A program made the translations under genes and the position numbers. A stretch of DNA of 61,430 bases, from positions 1,078,804-1,140,233 of the forward strand of contig DF820455.1 of the NCBI GenBank assembly GCA_000739515.1, written 5' to 3'. The stretch is from Candidatus Moduliflexus flocculans. Its GTDB lineage: Bacteria; Moduliflexota; Moduliflexia; Moduliflexales; Moduliflexaceae. Positions 31,661 to 42,001 of the stretch are shown here, piece after piece; the stretch's first letter is position 1; every line of letters starts with the position of its first letter. A model generated the notes under the pieces. It saw only the letters and a program-made list of their open reading frames with translations. It was not told the origin of the DNA and did not search any database.

Positions 31661-33592
31661 TTAGCGGGAAGGGCGTTGAGCCTGTTCGATACATTCAGCG
31701 ATTCGCGGATATTCGAATTGTTCGGTCAGATAGGCCAATGTCTCCGCTAACATCGCGTTGTGCTGCCGCACCTCTTCGATTAACAGCGCAGTATTTTGCA
31801 TATCTGTGATATTAATCGCATATTTCAGCGCTTCAAGCAACTTATCAGGCAGTTTCGCAAATTCCTTCGGAAGGTCTTCTTCGCAATAGCGAGGCGGTTC
31901 TGGGGCAGGATCTTCATAGAGATACTCCACATTGAGATACCGGGCGACGATGTCGAAAATCTGCGCGTTCTGAAACGGTTTATATAAGACATCGTCACAC
32001 CCAACGGTCAGGATGTCTGGCTGCCCCTCGATATAGGAATTGGCCGTCATGCCGATGATGATCGTCTGTTTCCCCTGCTCCGTGGATTTAATCTGGCGCG
32101 TCGCCTCATACCCATCCATCAACGGCATTCGCATATCCATCCAGATCAGATGTGGCTGCCATGTGCGCCAGATCGAATAGGCTTCCTGTCCGTTGCACGC
32201 TTCCCGCATCTCGAAACCGAGCGGCCTGAGTAATTTGACGATTAACTGACGGTTGGTTTCGCGATCGTCAACAGCGAGCATCCGGTAACGAGGCTGTCCC
32301 GGCGCTAATCCGATAATATTGCGAGGATCAATTGTCCGAGTGGACATATCGGCAGTCGTTGCAAGCTCTATCGGAAGTTCAACGGTTAAACGCGTGCCGA
32401 CGCCGAGCTCGCTCTGCACCGAGATCGTTCCAGACATCATTTCGGCAAATTTTCGGCTGATTGATAAGCCTAAGCCGGTGCCTCCCTGAATAAGCTTGCC
32501 GTCGTGGGTTTGATGAAACGGGATAAACAGGTTGTCTAATTCCTCAGGAGAAATGCCGGATCCGGTGTCTTCGACCGTGAAGATCAGCCAGAGCGTAAAA
32601 TCCCTGCGAACGCAGCAAACCGAGACGGTCACGCTGCCAACGGTGGTAAATTTGATCGCGTTATTCAACAGGTTCATGATGATCTGGCGCAATTTGCCGC
32701 TATCTATCCGAACATAACGCGGCAGATCGCGAGCAAGCTCGACCCGCAGTGTCAAGCGTTTTTCTTTGGCGCGCACCTGAAAGAGTTCGATAATTTCTCC
32801 GATGACATTCGGCAGGTCAATATTCTGCTGCTGCACGGTCATGTATCCGGCTTCGATTTTGGACATATCCAACACGTCGTTAATGAGCGTGAGCAGATGT
32901 TCGCCGCTGCGATTGATAATCCTGGCGCTATCCAATCCCTCGGCGTCAAAAAACCGATTGCGCGTCAGGATTTGAGAAAAACCGAGAATGGCGTGCAGCG
33001 GCGTGCGGAGTTCATGCGTCATGTTGGCGAGAAATACGCTTTTCGCGCGATTGGCCGCTTCCGCCGCGTTTTTGGCTTGTTCCAATTCCTTGAATGTTTC
33101 TCTGAGGGCTTCAGTGCGTTCCGCCACTTTTTCTTCCAGAGATTGCGCATACGCTTCCAATTCGCGGTGCAGGCGTTCGACTTCGATTTCCTGGGTGTAA
33201 CTGTGCACGGCTTCTTTGACAGTCATCACTAAATCAGCGCTATTCCAGGGTTTGGCGATAAACCGATAGAGGTTGGCAGTATTCACCGCGTTCCCGATCC
33301 CTTCCGGCGTGGCCTGGCCAGTCAGCATGATTGTTCGCGCGCGCGGAACGCGCTCATGAATTGTCCGCAGAATTTCGTCCCCTTTCATCTCCGGCAGGAT
33401 ATAATCCACAATTGCGACCGCGATGTCATAGGCATCGGCAGTCAATGCGCGAACCGTTTCGAATGCATCGTCGCTGGTCTGACAGATTTCAACCAGATAC
33501 TCCGTTCCAAACGCTCGCAGCAACTCGCGTTTGAGGGTGTCGAGAATGATCATTTCATCATCAACGCAAAGAATGGCAAGACGCATATTCAT
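31661..33592 (-). CDS. Double-receiver hybrid histidine kinase (REC-HisKA-HATPase-REC)
   Basis: 643 residues, no membrane segment. The first receiver (1-130) has D63 in IVDYILPEMKG and the ANLYRFIAKPW motif. A coiled coil (about 135-180) leads to HisKA (H193 in THELRTPLHAILG) and a HATPase domain (about 295-410; NAIKF, DTGSGI, GTGLGLS). The second receiver (about 435-560) has D486 in [13 protein letters not shown] tail of about 60 residues (585-643) resembles those of three other kinases in the window. It should take phosphate from an upstream kinase, or hold it back, and pass it on. Its ATG overlaps the stop of the preceding gene (ATGA, 33589-33592), so the two are translationally coupled. 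Confidence 0.93.
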   Translation of the reverse strand: MNMRLAILCVDDEMIILDTLKRELLRAFGTEYLVEICQTSDDAFETVRALTADAYDIAVAIVDYILPEMKGDEILRTIHERVPRARTIMLTGQATPEGIGNAVNTANLYRFIAKPWNSADLVMTVKEAVHSYTQEIEVERLHRELEAYAQSLEEKVAERTEALRETFKELEQAKNAAEAANRAKSVFLANMTHELRTPLHAILGFSQILTRNRFFDAEGLDSARIINRSGEHLLTLINDVLDMSKIEAGYMTVQQQNIDLPNVIGEIIELFQVRAKEKRLTLRVELARDLPRYVRIDSGKLRQIIMNLLNNAIKFTTVGSVTVSVCCVRRDFTLWLIFTVEDTGSGISPEELDNLFIPFHQTHDGKLIQGGTGLGLSISRKFAEMMSGTISVQSELGVGTRLTVELPIELATTADMSTRTIDPRNIIGLAPGQPRYRMLAVDDRETNRQLIVKLLRPLGFEMREACNGQEAYSIWRTWQPHLIWMDMRMPLMDGYEATRQIKSTEQGKQTIIIGMTANSYIEGQPDILTVGCDDVLYKPFQNAQIFDIVARYLNVEYLYEDPAPEPPRYCEEDLPKEFAKLPDKLLEALKYAINITDMQNTALLIEEVRQHNAMLAETLAYLTEQFEYPRIAECIEQAQRPSR

Positions 33593-35121
33593 ACGGAAAG
33601 ACTCCTCTCAAGCAATTGGTGTAAAATATCAAATTGGTAATGGGAGACAAGTTTCATCAGGGCATCTGCCGTCGGCTGATGCTGTTGCCGAATGTCATCA
33701 ATTAACGCAGAGAGCGCATCCAAATCAATGAGTCGGGTGGCGTGTTGCAGGCTTTGAAGCGTCAACGGAGGCAACTGGGTAAGCTCTAAGGTCAATTGTT
33801 GCATTGCTGTTGTTTGGAGATGATCGGATAAAAAGGTTTGTCGTTCGAGGTGTTCAAGGGATTTGATTTGTTCAAGAAGCGGCTCAAGCTCAAAATCCTT
33901 ATTATCTTGGGCTTTTGAGACAAGCAGCAGGCGTTCGATCAGAAGATGCAGATGCTTGCTGCTGCTGAGAATTTCCTGAAGATACTCACGATGTTTTGGA
34001 GAAAGGTCTTGACTTAACTCCAACAACTGCGCGAAACCAAGAATGATATTGAGCGGTGTGCGCAATTCATGGCTGATGCTGGAAAGAAAGACGCTTTTGG
34101 CGTGATTTGCGGCTTCGGCAGCCTCTTTTGCTGCGCGCAATTCCTGTTCTGCGAGCTTTTGCGCGGTCACGTCATGAATCACGCCTTCCAGCGCGAGCAA
34201 ATCGCCATGCTCCGAAAAAATTCCCTGCCCCTGCTCCCAGACCCAACAGACTGCGCCGTCTTTTTTGATCAGGCGATACATCAGTTGAAATGGCCGTTTT
34301 TCTATCAGCGCCAACTGAACCTCATTCCATATCCGATCACAATCATCAGGATGAATAAGATCGATATACGATAATTTGGCGTTATGAATCAGGTCTTCCG
34401 GGGGATATCCGGTTAAACGCAAACAACCTTCGCTCATGAATTCCATCGTCCACTGGCGATCATTGCGGCAGCGATACGCGAGACCGGGAAGGTTATGGAT
34501 CAGCGTGGCTAAAGAACGCTGGCTTTCTCGCAACGCATCCTCAAGCTGTTGTCGTTGTCGAATTTCCAGTCGCAATTGGGCGTTGCTCCCCTCAAGCTCC
34601 CGCGTGCGAGCGCGAATGCGCTCTTCTAATGAATCATTCAGGCGTTGCAGTTCTGTCTTGGCATGACGCTCTTCGTCTAATGACTGCCGCAGCAACTCTT
34701 CTTGCTGGCATAACAGCTTTTTCTGCCGATAGCTTTCTAACGCTTCTGAAATCGTCAGTTTCAGGTCAGTTTCGTCCCAGGGCTTGGGAATATACCGATA
34801 TAAGTTCGCGTTGTTGACCGCATTCCCGACACTATCGCTTGTCGCTTGTCCAGTGAGAAAGATTTTCAGGGTATTCGGATGCTGTTGATGAATGGCGGCG
34901 AGCAATTCGTCCCCCTTCAGTCCGGGCATGATATGATCTGAAATCACTAACGGCACATCCACGCCCTCATCAAAAAGTTCTTCAACTAATTTCAAGGCGT
35001 CATGACCAGTTTCTGCCACTTCGATCTCATACGCGTCGCCGAAATAGCGGCTCAACTGATCTGATAAACCGGTCAATACGAACTCTTCATCATCCACGCA
35101 GATAATTGCGGGCTTTTTCAT
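33589..35121 (-). CDS. REC-PAS-HisKA protein lacking the kinase ATPase domain
   Basis: 510 residues from the ATG at 35121. The receiver (1-128) has D62 in ISDHIMPGLKG. A coiled coil (about 130-195) and a PAS/PAC domain (about 200-325) follow. The dimerisation/phosphoacceptor helix keeps H351 in [18 protein letters not shown]. After the second helix there is no ATP-binding domain: no N-box, DTG or GTGLGL motif, only a linker and the about 55-residue tail (about 455-510) found in neighbouring kinases. It cannot phosphorylate itself but could be phosphorylated in trans, like a histidine phosphotransfer protein. A GTG at 35247 overlapping the previous gene's stop (GTGA) is an alternative, translationally coupled start. 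Confidence 0.88.
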   Translation of the reverse strand: MKKPAIICVDDEEFVLTGLSDQLSRYFGDAYEIEVAETGHDALKLVEELFDEGVDVPLVISDHIMPGLKGDELLAAIHQQHPNTLKIFLTGQATSDSVGNAVNNANLYRYIPKPWDETDLKLTISEALESYRQKKLLCQQEELLRQSLDEERHAKTELQRLNDSLEERIRARTRELEGSNAQLRLEIRQRQQLEDALRESQRSLATLIHNLPGLAYRCRNDRQWTMEFMSEGCLRLTGYPPEDLIHNAKLSYIDLIHPDDCDRIWNEVQLALIEKRPFQLMYRLIKKDGAVCWVWEQGQGIFSEHGDLLALEGVIHDVTAQKLAEQELRAAKEAAEAANHAKSVFLSSISHELRTPLNIILGFAQLLELSQDLSPKHREYLQEILSSSKHLHLLIERLLLVSKAQDNKDFELEPLLEQIKSLEHLERQTFLSDHLQTTAMQQLTLELTQLPPLTLQSLQHATRLIDLDALSALIDDIRQQHQPTADALMKLVSHYQFDILHQLLERSLSV

Positions 35122-35243
35122 GCAGTTGTGTTTCATGGCATTTTCGGGTGGCACAAAGATTCTCTCATTCTCAGTTTTACCGTTCTGGAATATTGACACG
35201 CCACGTAAAAAAAGCGTTGCATCGAATCTCTCTGATGATATAA

Positions 35244-35636
35244 TCACGACATCAGTCCCAACGTGACGACTCGAATCAATTCCTGCTCTGTCCAGGGTTT
35301 GCGTAAACAGGCGGTCAATCGGGCTGATTCTTGCAGTCGCGCAATAGCGGTGTCGTCTGCCTGCCCTGTGAGCATGATCAGGGCAATATCCGGGAAGCGC
35401 CGATGAACCTGGAGCAAAAATTCATCCCCTTTCATATCAGGCATCAACCAATCAGACACGATCAGTAGGATTTGAAATTCAATCTGATGCAGTTCGGCGA
35501 GAATTTCGAAGGCTTCATCCACGCTTTCAGCGAATTCATAGAGATACTGGTCGCCGAAATGATGTTCTAATTGATCGCGAAGACTCTGCAAAATGATCGG
35601 TTCGTCATCCACGCATAAAATCGCTTGTCGCAACAT
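35244..35636 (-). CDS. Stand-alone receiver domain protein
   Basis: 130 residues, one receiver domain and nothing else. The acidic pair is D10-D11 in ILCVDDEP, the acceptor is D62 in IVSDWLMPDMKG, and the lysine of the active site is in LRKPW near the end. It resembles the N-terminal receivers of the neighbouring kinases, including the MLTGQADD turn, but it has lost their ANLYRYI segment. With no output domain it may shuttle phosphate or act by binding a partner, as CheY- and Spo0F-type proteins do. It lies 8 bp after the REC-kinase gene and meets the next gene's possible GTG start in a 4-base overlap. Confidence 0.92.
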   Translation of the reverse strand: MLRQAILCVDDEPIILQSLRDQLEHHFGDQYLYEFAESVDEAFEILAELHQIEFQILLIVSDWLMPDMKGDEFLLQVHRRFPDIALIMLTGQADDTAIARLQESARLTACLRKPWTEQELIRVVTLGLMS

Positions 35637-35644
35637 GTGGTTCC

Positions 35645-37063
35645 TTATGCCGGAAGAAAAATGTGAAACGTTGTCTGGCCTGGACGGCTCTCAACGGTAA
35701 TGCTTCCACCATGCCGATGAATAATTTTTTTGACAATATCCAGCCCCAGCCCACTCCCCTCGCCTGCGGGTTTTGTTGTGAAAAATGGTTCGAAAATGCG
35801 TTCCTTCATCTCGTCCGGAATCCCGCAGCCAGAATCGGTAATATGGACGAGAACTCCGGAATCAGCAGGCTCGCCACGAGCAGGTTCTACGGTAATTTCC
35901 AGTCGCCCTTTTCCATTCATCGCTTGAAGCGCGTTGTGAATCACGTTTGTCCAGACCTGTTTCAGTTCGTCTGGATAGCAGGCAATCATCGGCGTCGGCG
36001 CATAATTCGTTACAACCTCGATCCCGTGCTTCAACTGATTATTATACAGCGTCAAGACAACGTCAATTCCTTCAGAGATGTGCGCGAGCGTTTTTTCGCC
36101 GGAATGATCGTAATGAATATAATTTTTCAGCGCAAACACCACTTTCGAAACCCGTTCCACCGCCTGTTTGATGTTCGCGCTGTTATTTTTTTGCATAAAC
36201 AAATAATACACCGTTTGAACAATTTCGACGCTCTCTTTCTCTCGCAGCAGGGAAAGATACGGAGTCATATCCTGATACACGCCCATATTGACGAGATGTT
36301 TCGCCAGTGTCTCTGCCTGAGGGATCTCATAGGAAAGTAACGTGGCCTGGAGTTCTCGGCGCAATGTGCGGGATTCCCGCGATGAGATCGAGGCTTTCGG
36401 CTGTAAGGCGGCATGCAGCAATGCAAAAAAGTCTGCCTGGCGCTCCGGCGAAAGGGTTTGGAATAATAGCGGCAGACGTTCGAGCGACATATCGAGCGCC
36501 TGGCTGATGTTGTGAATTGACGCATTAATTGCGCCGAGCGGCGTATTAATCTCATGCGCGATTCCAGCGATCAGGTGGCCTAAGGCCGCAATTTTTTCCC
36601 GCTGAATCAACTGCTCCTGCGTGAGCTTCAACTGACGCAGCGCTTCGACCAATTCAGCATTTTGCGCATTCAAGCGTTTTTGCAAGCTTCGCAGCGCAAG
36701 ATGGGTTTCAATGCGCGCTAAGACCTCTTCCGCCTGAAACGGTTTGGTGATATAATCCACGCCACCAAGCGCAAATGCTTTGACTTTATCGAAGACTTCA
36801 TTTTTTGCGCTGATAAAAATAATCGGAATCTCGCGGGTCCGTTCATCGGCTTTTAATCGCTCACAGACTTCATATCCTGTGATATTGGGCATCATGATGT
36901 CCAGCAGAATCAAATCTGGCGGTTCGGCCTGGGCAGCGGTAATGGCTAATAACCCATCTGTTACCGGGCGCGGCATATACGCGCGATGCGAGAGAATTTC
37001 TGTCAACAGCCGCAAATTCGCAGGCGTATCATCTATGAGCAAGATGCTCTGCCGACCGCTCAT
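35645..37063 (-). CDS. Receiver-histidine kinase (REC-HisKA-HATPase) with a long inter-domain region
   Basis: 472 residues. The receiver (1-125) has D55 in [11 protein letters not shown] and closely resembles the receiver of the REC-PAS-sigma54 activator. HisKA has H170 in [14 protein letters not shown], of the NtrB-like type rather than the SHELRTPLN type of its neighbours. About 130 residues (about 185-320) then separate it from the HATPase domain (about 355-472; [23 protein letters not shown]), much longer than usual. In many NtrB-like pairs this kinase type activates sigma54 regulators, so it may drive the activator three genes downstream (inference). Its ATG overlaps the stop of the membrane kinase gene (ATGA, 37060-37063). 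Confidence 0.92.
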   Translation of the reverse strand: MSGRQSILLIDDTPANLRLLTEILSHRAYMPRPVTDGLLAITAAQAEPPDLILLDIMMPNITGYEVCERLKADERTREIPIIFISAKNEVFDKVKAFALGGVDYITKPFQAEEVLARIETHLALRSLQKRLNAQNAELVEALRQLKLTQEQLIQREKIAALGHLIAGIAHEINTPLGAINASIHNISQALDMSLERLPLLFQTLSPERQADFFALLHAALQPKASISSRESRTLRRELQATLLSYEIPQAETLAKHLVNMGVYQDMTPYLSLLREKESVEIVQTVYYLFMQKNNSANIKQAVERVSKVVFALKNYIHYDHSGEKTLAHISEGIDVVLTLYNNQLKHGIEVVTNYAPTPMIACYPDELKQVWTNVIHNALQAMNGKGRLEITVEPARGEPADSGVLVHITDSGCGIPDEMKERIFEPFFTTKPAGEGSGLGLDIVKKIIHRHGGSITVESRPGQTTFHIFLPA

Positions 37064-39345
37064 ACCTGTTCTCCTGTGTATTCTATGAGTGATAAAATCA
37101 TCTGATAATCGAAATTTTCAATCATGCGAGTTAAGGCATCAGCGCATTCATCGCTGTATGAGCGAATTTGCCGCACGCATTGTTCAATATGTTCCATATT
37201 CAGCCGGATAATGGCCTGTTTCAATTCATTGAGCAATTCAGCCGGGCAACGCGCTAAATACTCCGGCAAACACAACTTCGCCGCTGAATTCGTAATCGCA
37301 GGCGGCTTGCATTCATCTTCGTAAAGATATTGCACGCCCAGATGTTTGGTCATCATTTCAAAAATCTCGATTTCTCGAAATGGTTTCCGCACGAAATCAT
37401 CGCAGCCTGCCGCAAGAATGGCTGCGCGATCATGATCGAACGTGCTGGCCGTCAGCGCGATAATCGCGGTGGACTGACCTTTGGCGGTCTGTTTAATGCG
37501 CCGGGTGGCTTCGTAGCCATCCATCACCGGCATTCGCATATCCATCCAGATCAGATGCGGCTCCCACCGCTCCCAGATCGCGATGGCGTCAGCGCCATCT
37601 TTGGCTTCTTGCACGTCGAACCCGCCGACTGAATTGAGATATTTGACCAACAACTGGCGGTTGGTATCGCGATCATCCACAACTAAGATTCGATACCGGG
37701 GCTGATTCGGCGCAATGCCAATGATTCGACGCGTCGGCGTTTTCGGAGCAACATTCGCAATTTCTGTCTCCTCGACCGTAATATAAAATTTGAAATTCGA
37801 TCCTTCGCCGAGCGTGCTGCTCACAGTCATGCGACCTCCCATTAATTGCACAAATCGTTGACTGATCGAGAGTCCTAAGCCCGTTCCTTGCTGCGAATCT
37901 TTTCCGGCCTTTGTCTGAACGAAGGCATTAAACAAAGTTGGCAATTCATCGGGAGCGATGCCGACGCCAGTATCCTCGACTTCAAAGATGATGCAGAAAT
38001 GGCGCTCTGGCAGCGGCTCAGGCGGCGCATCCGTCCATTTTTCAAGCGGATCAAGCAGGCCGGCCCGAAGCGTAATTTGTCCGGTGGCTGTAAATTTGAT
38101 CGCATTACTCAGAAGATTCAACAACACTTGCCGCAGCCGTCCTTCGTCAGCGCGAATGGCTTTGGGAAGGCGCTCATCGAGTTCGACCACGAACGAGAGG
38201 CGCTTTTGATTTGCGCGAGCCCAAAACACTTCTTCGACATCGCGAAGAAGCGAGAGCAGATCGAATTCATTCATATTCAGCGCGATATGCCCGGCTTCAA
38301 TTTTGGAGAGGTCTAAAACGTCGTTAATCAGCGTGAGCAAATGTTCGCCGCTGCGGCTGATGACTTCAAGATTTTCGCGCATATCCGCCTGCAACTGCGG
38401 GTTGCGGCTCATCAGCTGAGAAAAACCGAGAATGGCGTTCAGCGGCGTGCGCAATTCATGGCTCATATTCGCGAGAAACGCACTTTTCGCCTGGCTCGCT
38501 GCTTCGGCTTGCGTTTTCGCGACGTTTAAATCCTGAACCAGTTGTTCGAGCTGGCGCGTGCGGTGCTGTACTAATTGCTCTAAGTGATCGCGATGCGTCA
38601 TCAATTCTTGCTGCGTAATTTGATATTGCGCGACGCTGTCGCCTAAGCGTTCTAACAGCAGGTTGATGGTGTGGGTTAAATCGCCGAATTCATCTTCGGC
38701 GTGACTCGGCGGACACGCAAGCAGCATTCCTCCAGGATTGGCAATATCCACGCGAGATAGCTGGTGGATCATGTCAAGCATCGGGCGGGTCAACGTGGCA
38801 TAAAATAACGAGAGCAGTGCCGCCGAGAGGACAATGTTGCGAATGAAATCGCTCAGAATGATGAATCGAGCGCGATCGAAAAAATTGAGCGCTAATAAAT
38901 AGCTGTCAACCGTGACGATCATCTGGCCGAGATACTCTGCGACATCATTTTTTCTCTGATACTCTAAGGAAACCGCATAGACACTATGTTCACCGAACAT
39001 CGGTTTTGTCAGCCATTGAAACGTGCCGGAACTCATGGGGCGCGTTTTTTCAACAAACACCTTTCCGAATCTTTCGGTAATTTTCGCATCGCGAATTGGC
39101 TCGTATAAAAACAGCCCCTCCAATAAACTTTCGCAGGTCTCCTCGCTGAGGGCGTATAATGCCTCAATCGCCGGTCCTTTCGTCATGTTGAGCATCGTGC
39201 GGATCGTCGCCTCAGTCTGTTCCCGTTCCTTAAAAAGATCATAACCAATCTGGCCGATACTCAAAATCGTACCGACAAGAAATGCAACCAGCACGGTATT
39301 TCTGGCCTGTCGGTATGCAATGCGTTGGCGAAATCGGATCGGCAT
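37060..39345 (-). CDS. Membrane hybrid histidine kinase (periplasmic sensor-HAMP-HisKA-HATPase-REC)
   Basis: 761 residues. Two membrane segments (about 17-36 and 162-184) enclose a periplasmic sensor of about 125 residues. A HAMP linker (about 185-240) and coiled coil lead to HisKA (H296 in [13 protein letters not shown]), a HATPase domain (about 400-525; NAIKF, DTGVGI, GTGLGLS), a receiver (about 550-680) with D602 in [12 protein letters not shown], and a tail (about 700-761) shared with other kinases here. It starts 6 bp after a periplasmic sugar-binding-protein gene that has no transporter partner, so the bound protein is a likely ligand of the sensor, as in LuxP-LuxQ or ChvE-VirA (inference). 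It is the only obvious membrane sensor in the cluster. Confidence 0.94.
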   Translation of the reverse strand: MPIRFRQRIAYRQARNTVLVAFLVGTILSIGQIGYDLFKEREQTEATIRTMLNMTKGPAIEALYALSEETCESLLEGLFLYEPIRDAKITERFGKVFVEKTRPMSSGTFQWLTKPMFGEHSVYAVSLEYQRKNDVAEYLGQMIVTVDSYLLALNFFDRARFIILSDFIRNIVLSAALLSLFYATLTRPMLDMIHQLSRVDIANPGGMLLACPPSHAEDEFGDLTHTINLLLERLGDSVAQYQITQQELMTHRDHLEQLVQHRTRQLEQLVQDLNVAKTQAEAASQAKSAFLANMSHELRTPLNAILGFSQLMSRNPQLQADMRENLEVISRSGEHLLTLINDVLDLSKIEAGHIALNMNEFDLLSLLRDVEEVFWARANQKRLSFVVELDERLPKAIRADEGRLRQVLLNLLSNAIKFTATGQITLRAGLLDPLEKWTDAPPEPLPERHFCIIFEVEDTGVGIAPDELPTLFNAFVQTKAGKDSQQGTGLGLSISQRFVQLMGGRMTVSSTLGEGSNFKFYITVEETEIANVAPKTPTRRIIGIAPNQPRYRILVVDDRDTNRQLLVKYLNSVGGFDVQEAKDGADAIAIWERWEPHLIWMDMRMPVMDGYEATRRIKQTAKGQSTAIIALTASTFDHDRAAILAAGCDDFVRKPFREIEIFEMMTKHLGVQYLYEDECKPPAITNSAAKLCLPEYLARCPAELLNELKQAIIRLNMEHIEQCVRQIRSYSDECADALTRMIENFDYQMILSLIEYTGEQV

Positions 39346-39351
39346 AGTGTT

Positions 39352-40596
39352 CTATTTCAGGCGGCTGTTCATGTTACTGATGAATTCTTCGATGCTCAAT
39401 TTCCCCTCAATGAAATCCTTCGAGACTTTTTCCCACATTTTTTGTGCCGCAAGCCCGGCAAATGACTGATAGGTGAATCCGACTGGTGATGGCTGCTGCG
39501 CTTTGCGCTGCGCGGCTAATTGACTATATAACGACGTTTCTCCCAGGTTATCAGTGGTAAGCGGATACGGAGATTGCACATATTGCCGCCAGAGCACCGC
39601 CGCCGCAGGGGTGAGCAGAAACTCCAGAAATTGTTTGGCTTCCGCGACATGTTTCCCGTTTTTATTGACGCCATATCCTGCGACCCAGGAGATTTCGTAA
39701 AAATCATTCCCTTTGCCGTTCGGGACACTGAACCAGTCTAATACGCCGATATTGCCGCGATCATGTTCGGTGCCAGCATATTTGCTGTAAAAAAACGTGC
39801 CGCAAAAACCCATCGCTGCGCGTCCGTCGGTTACTTCGTAAATGCCATCTACCAGGCCAAGCGTAAACGCTTTGTCCTTGTCATAGCCTTGCGCATCCAC
39901 GATCTGCTTCCAGAACGCAAGACCGGAGGTCACGTCAGGATCGGCAAAATCAATTTCCCCGGCTAATAATTTTCCGATTTTTTCCGGGCCGGCATATCTG
40001 AAAATGGTGTTGATGATTGGCAGGCCGGCTTTCACGCTGCGATCCGCCGCGCCTTCGCCAATCGGCGTGATGCCTGCTGCGCGAAGCGTTCGAATCAGGT
40101 TCAGAAACTCATCATTCGCCACCGGACGATCTTGCGGCAGCGAAATTCCAGCTTGTTTGAAGAGGTCTTTGTTATAATAAATCGCGTTCGATAGACCTTC
40201 GATTGCCAGAAAATTCTTCACACTTCCCTCGAAGGCAATCGGCACAAGCGCCCAACTCTGGTCAACACGCTCCTTCACTTGTAAATCCCCTAAATCTGCA
40301 AGCGAACGAACGATGCGCGGATGCGAAAAGCCATGATCCAGATAGGTTATATCCGGCTCTGCCGTATCAAGCGCGAATGGGAGTTTCTCAAGCAAGGCTT
40401 GTTTATCAATCCATGAAATGCTGATGGCAATGCCTGTTTTGGCCTGAAATTCGTTGATTGCCGCATGCATGAAATTGACTTTTGCCGGCTCTTCTCCCCA
40501 ATGGCTCCATAGCGTGAGCGTTTTCTCCTGAGGCCATGCTTGATGTGACGCAAGCAACACGCCCGCCATGATAATTGTCGCGAGAGATTTTTTCAT
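39352..40596 (-). CDS. Sugar-binding periplasmic protein (family 1) heading a two-component operon
   Basis: 414 residues with a clean signal peptide (MKKSLATIIMAGVLLASHQA, cut near WPQ) and AGGAGGGCG as ribosome site. It matches family-1 solute-binding proteins: LTLWSHWGEEPAKVNF, then LPFALDTAEPDITYLDHGF, AAGITPIGEGA and GYGVNKNGKHVAEAKQFLEFLL. No permease or ATPase gene is adjacent. The next gene, 6 bp on, is the membrane hybrid kinase, which suggests that it presents a sugar to that sensor rather than, or as well as, to a transporter. The gene before it is a close duplicate carrying a nonsense codon, so this is the intact copy. Confidence 0.93.
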   Translation of the reverse strand: MKKSLATIIMAGVLLASHQAWPQEKTLTLWSHWGEEPAKVNFMHAAINEFQAKTGIAISISWIDKQALLEKLPFALDTAEPDITYLDHGFSHPRIVRSLADLGDLQVKERVDQSWALVPIAFEGSVKNFLAIEGLSNAIYYNKDLFKQAGISLPQDRPVANDEFLNLIRTLRAAGITPIGEGAADRSVKAGLPIINTIFRYAGPEKIGKLLAGEIDFADPDVTSGLAFWKQIVDAQGYDKDKAFTLGLVDGIYEVTDGRAAMGFCGTFFYSKYAGTEHDRGNIGVLDWFSVPNGKGNDFYEISWVAGYGVNKNGKHVAEAKQFLEFLLTPAAAVLWRQYVQSPYPLTTDNLGETSLYSQLAAQRKAQQPSPVGFTYQSFAGLAAQKMWEKVSKDFIEGKLSIEEFISNMNSRLK

Positions 40597-40691
40597 GACG
40601 CCCTCCTTTTTTCAGTGTCAGGACGAAGCCCATCTTTATTGAATTGGCAGCGGCGTCGAAAGCAACGCCGCTGTCCAGAAAACGCCAACAG

Positions 40692-41933
40692 CTATTTTAA
40701 GCGGCTGTTCATGCGTTTAATAAAATCTTCAACGCTCAATTCCCCCGTAATCAGGTGTTTTGACGCATCATCCCACATGTTTTGCGCCGCCGTATCCATG
40801 AATAACTGATAGGTAAAACTCGACGCTTGCTGCTGACCGACGCGCTGCGCAGCCAATTGGTTGTATAACGATTGATTCGATTGCTCGCCAGCCAACACAG
40901 GGTAAGGCGCTTGAACGTATTGCTGCCATAAGGCCGCAGCTTTTGACGAAAGCAGGAATTGCAAAAATTGTTTGCCCTCCGCGGCAACGGCACTGTTTTT
41001 ATTCACGCCAAACCCCGCCGCCCAGGAGATTTCATAAAAATCATTCCCTTTGCCGTTCGGAACGCTGAACCAGTCTAATACGCCGATATTGCCGCGTTCA
41101 TGCTCAGTGCCAGCATATTTGCTATAGAAAAATGTGCCGCAGAAATTCATGGCCGCATGACCGTCCGTCACTTCAAAGATGCCCGCTTCCAGGCCGAGCG
41201 ACAGGGCTTTTTCCGCGTCATAGCCTTGCGCGTCCACAACCTGTTTCCAGAAGGCGACGCCAGCGGCGATATCGGGATCAGAGAAGTTCATTTTTACTGC
41301 TTTCAGCAACTGCATTTTTTCCGGGCCGGCAAACCTGAAAATGGTATTAATAATCGGTAAACCCGCCTTGAAGGTGCGATCTGACGCGCCCTCTCCAATC
41401 GGCGTAATTCCAGCGGCGCGAAGTTTTTTGATGATTTCCAGAAATTCAGTGTCAGTCAGGGCGCGGCCTTGCGGCAGAGAAATTCCGGCCTGTTGAAACA
41501 GGTCTTTGTTGTAAAAAATGGCATTCGATAAGCCTTCGATGGGGAGAAAATTCAGCGTCGGCCCGTCAAGCGGAAGCCGCAGCAACGACCAACTTTGATC
41601 AAAATCCCCCTCTATGCGGAGATCGCTTAAATCCACAAGCGCGCGAGCAATGCGCGGATGGACAAATCCATGATCCAAATACGTAATATCCAATTCCGCC
41701 TTGTCAAGCGCAAACGGTAGTTTTTCAAGCAACTCACTTTTCGGCATCCAGACAATCTTTGCGGCAATCCCAGTCTCTGCCTGAAATTCTTTCGTTGCCG
41801 CATTCATAAAATTTACTTTAGCGGGTTCTTGTCCCTAATGACTCCATATCGTCAGGGTTTTTTCCTGCGCAGACGCCTGAAACGCCCCAGCAAACAGCAT
41901 TGTCATCAAGAACAGCATCAGCGATTTTTTCAT
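40692..41933 (-). pseudogene. Duplicate sugar-binding protein gene interrupted by a TAG codon
   Basis: From the ATG at 41933, which follows a strong AAAGGAG site, the frame encodes a signal peptide (MKKSLMLFLMTMLFAGAFQA) and EKTLTIWSH. A TAG (41837-41835) comes at codon 33, and the frame then continues unbroken for 380 more codons. The intact paralogue downstream has Trp at this exact place (WSHWGEEPAKVNF), so a single TGG-to-TAG change explains the stop. The rest is full length and well conserved, including DITYLDHGF and the C-terminal MNSRLK. Restart at the ATG at 41807 would give an unexported protein. It may be a recent pseudogene, a strain polymorphism or a sequence error; TAG is a normal stop elsewhere in the window. 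Confidence 0.88.
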
Positions 41934-42001
41934 AATATGCTCCTTTTAATTGAACCCAATCAAAATTTTACAGCATTACTCACGCCCATTCGACAGAACT
42001 C

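Noticed and set aside
35663..36340. 225-codon plus-strand ORF opposite the REC-kinase gene
   Set aside because: Antisense to a well-conserved kinase, no domain features.
41835..41837. TAG read as an amino acid (recoded stop)
   Set aside because: TAG ends the GH43, phosphatase and isomerase genes in this window, so general reassignment is not supported.
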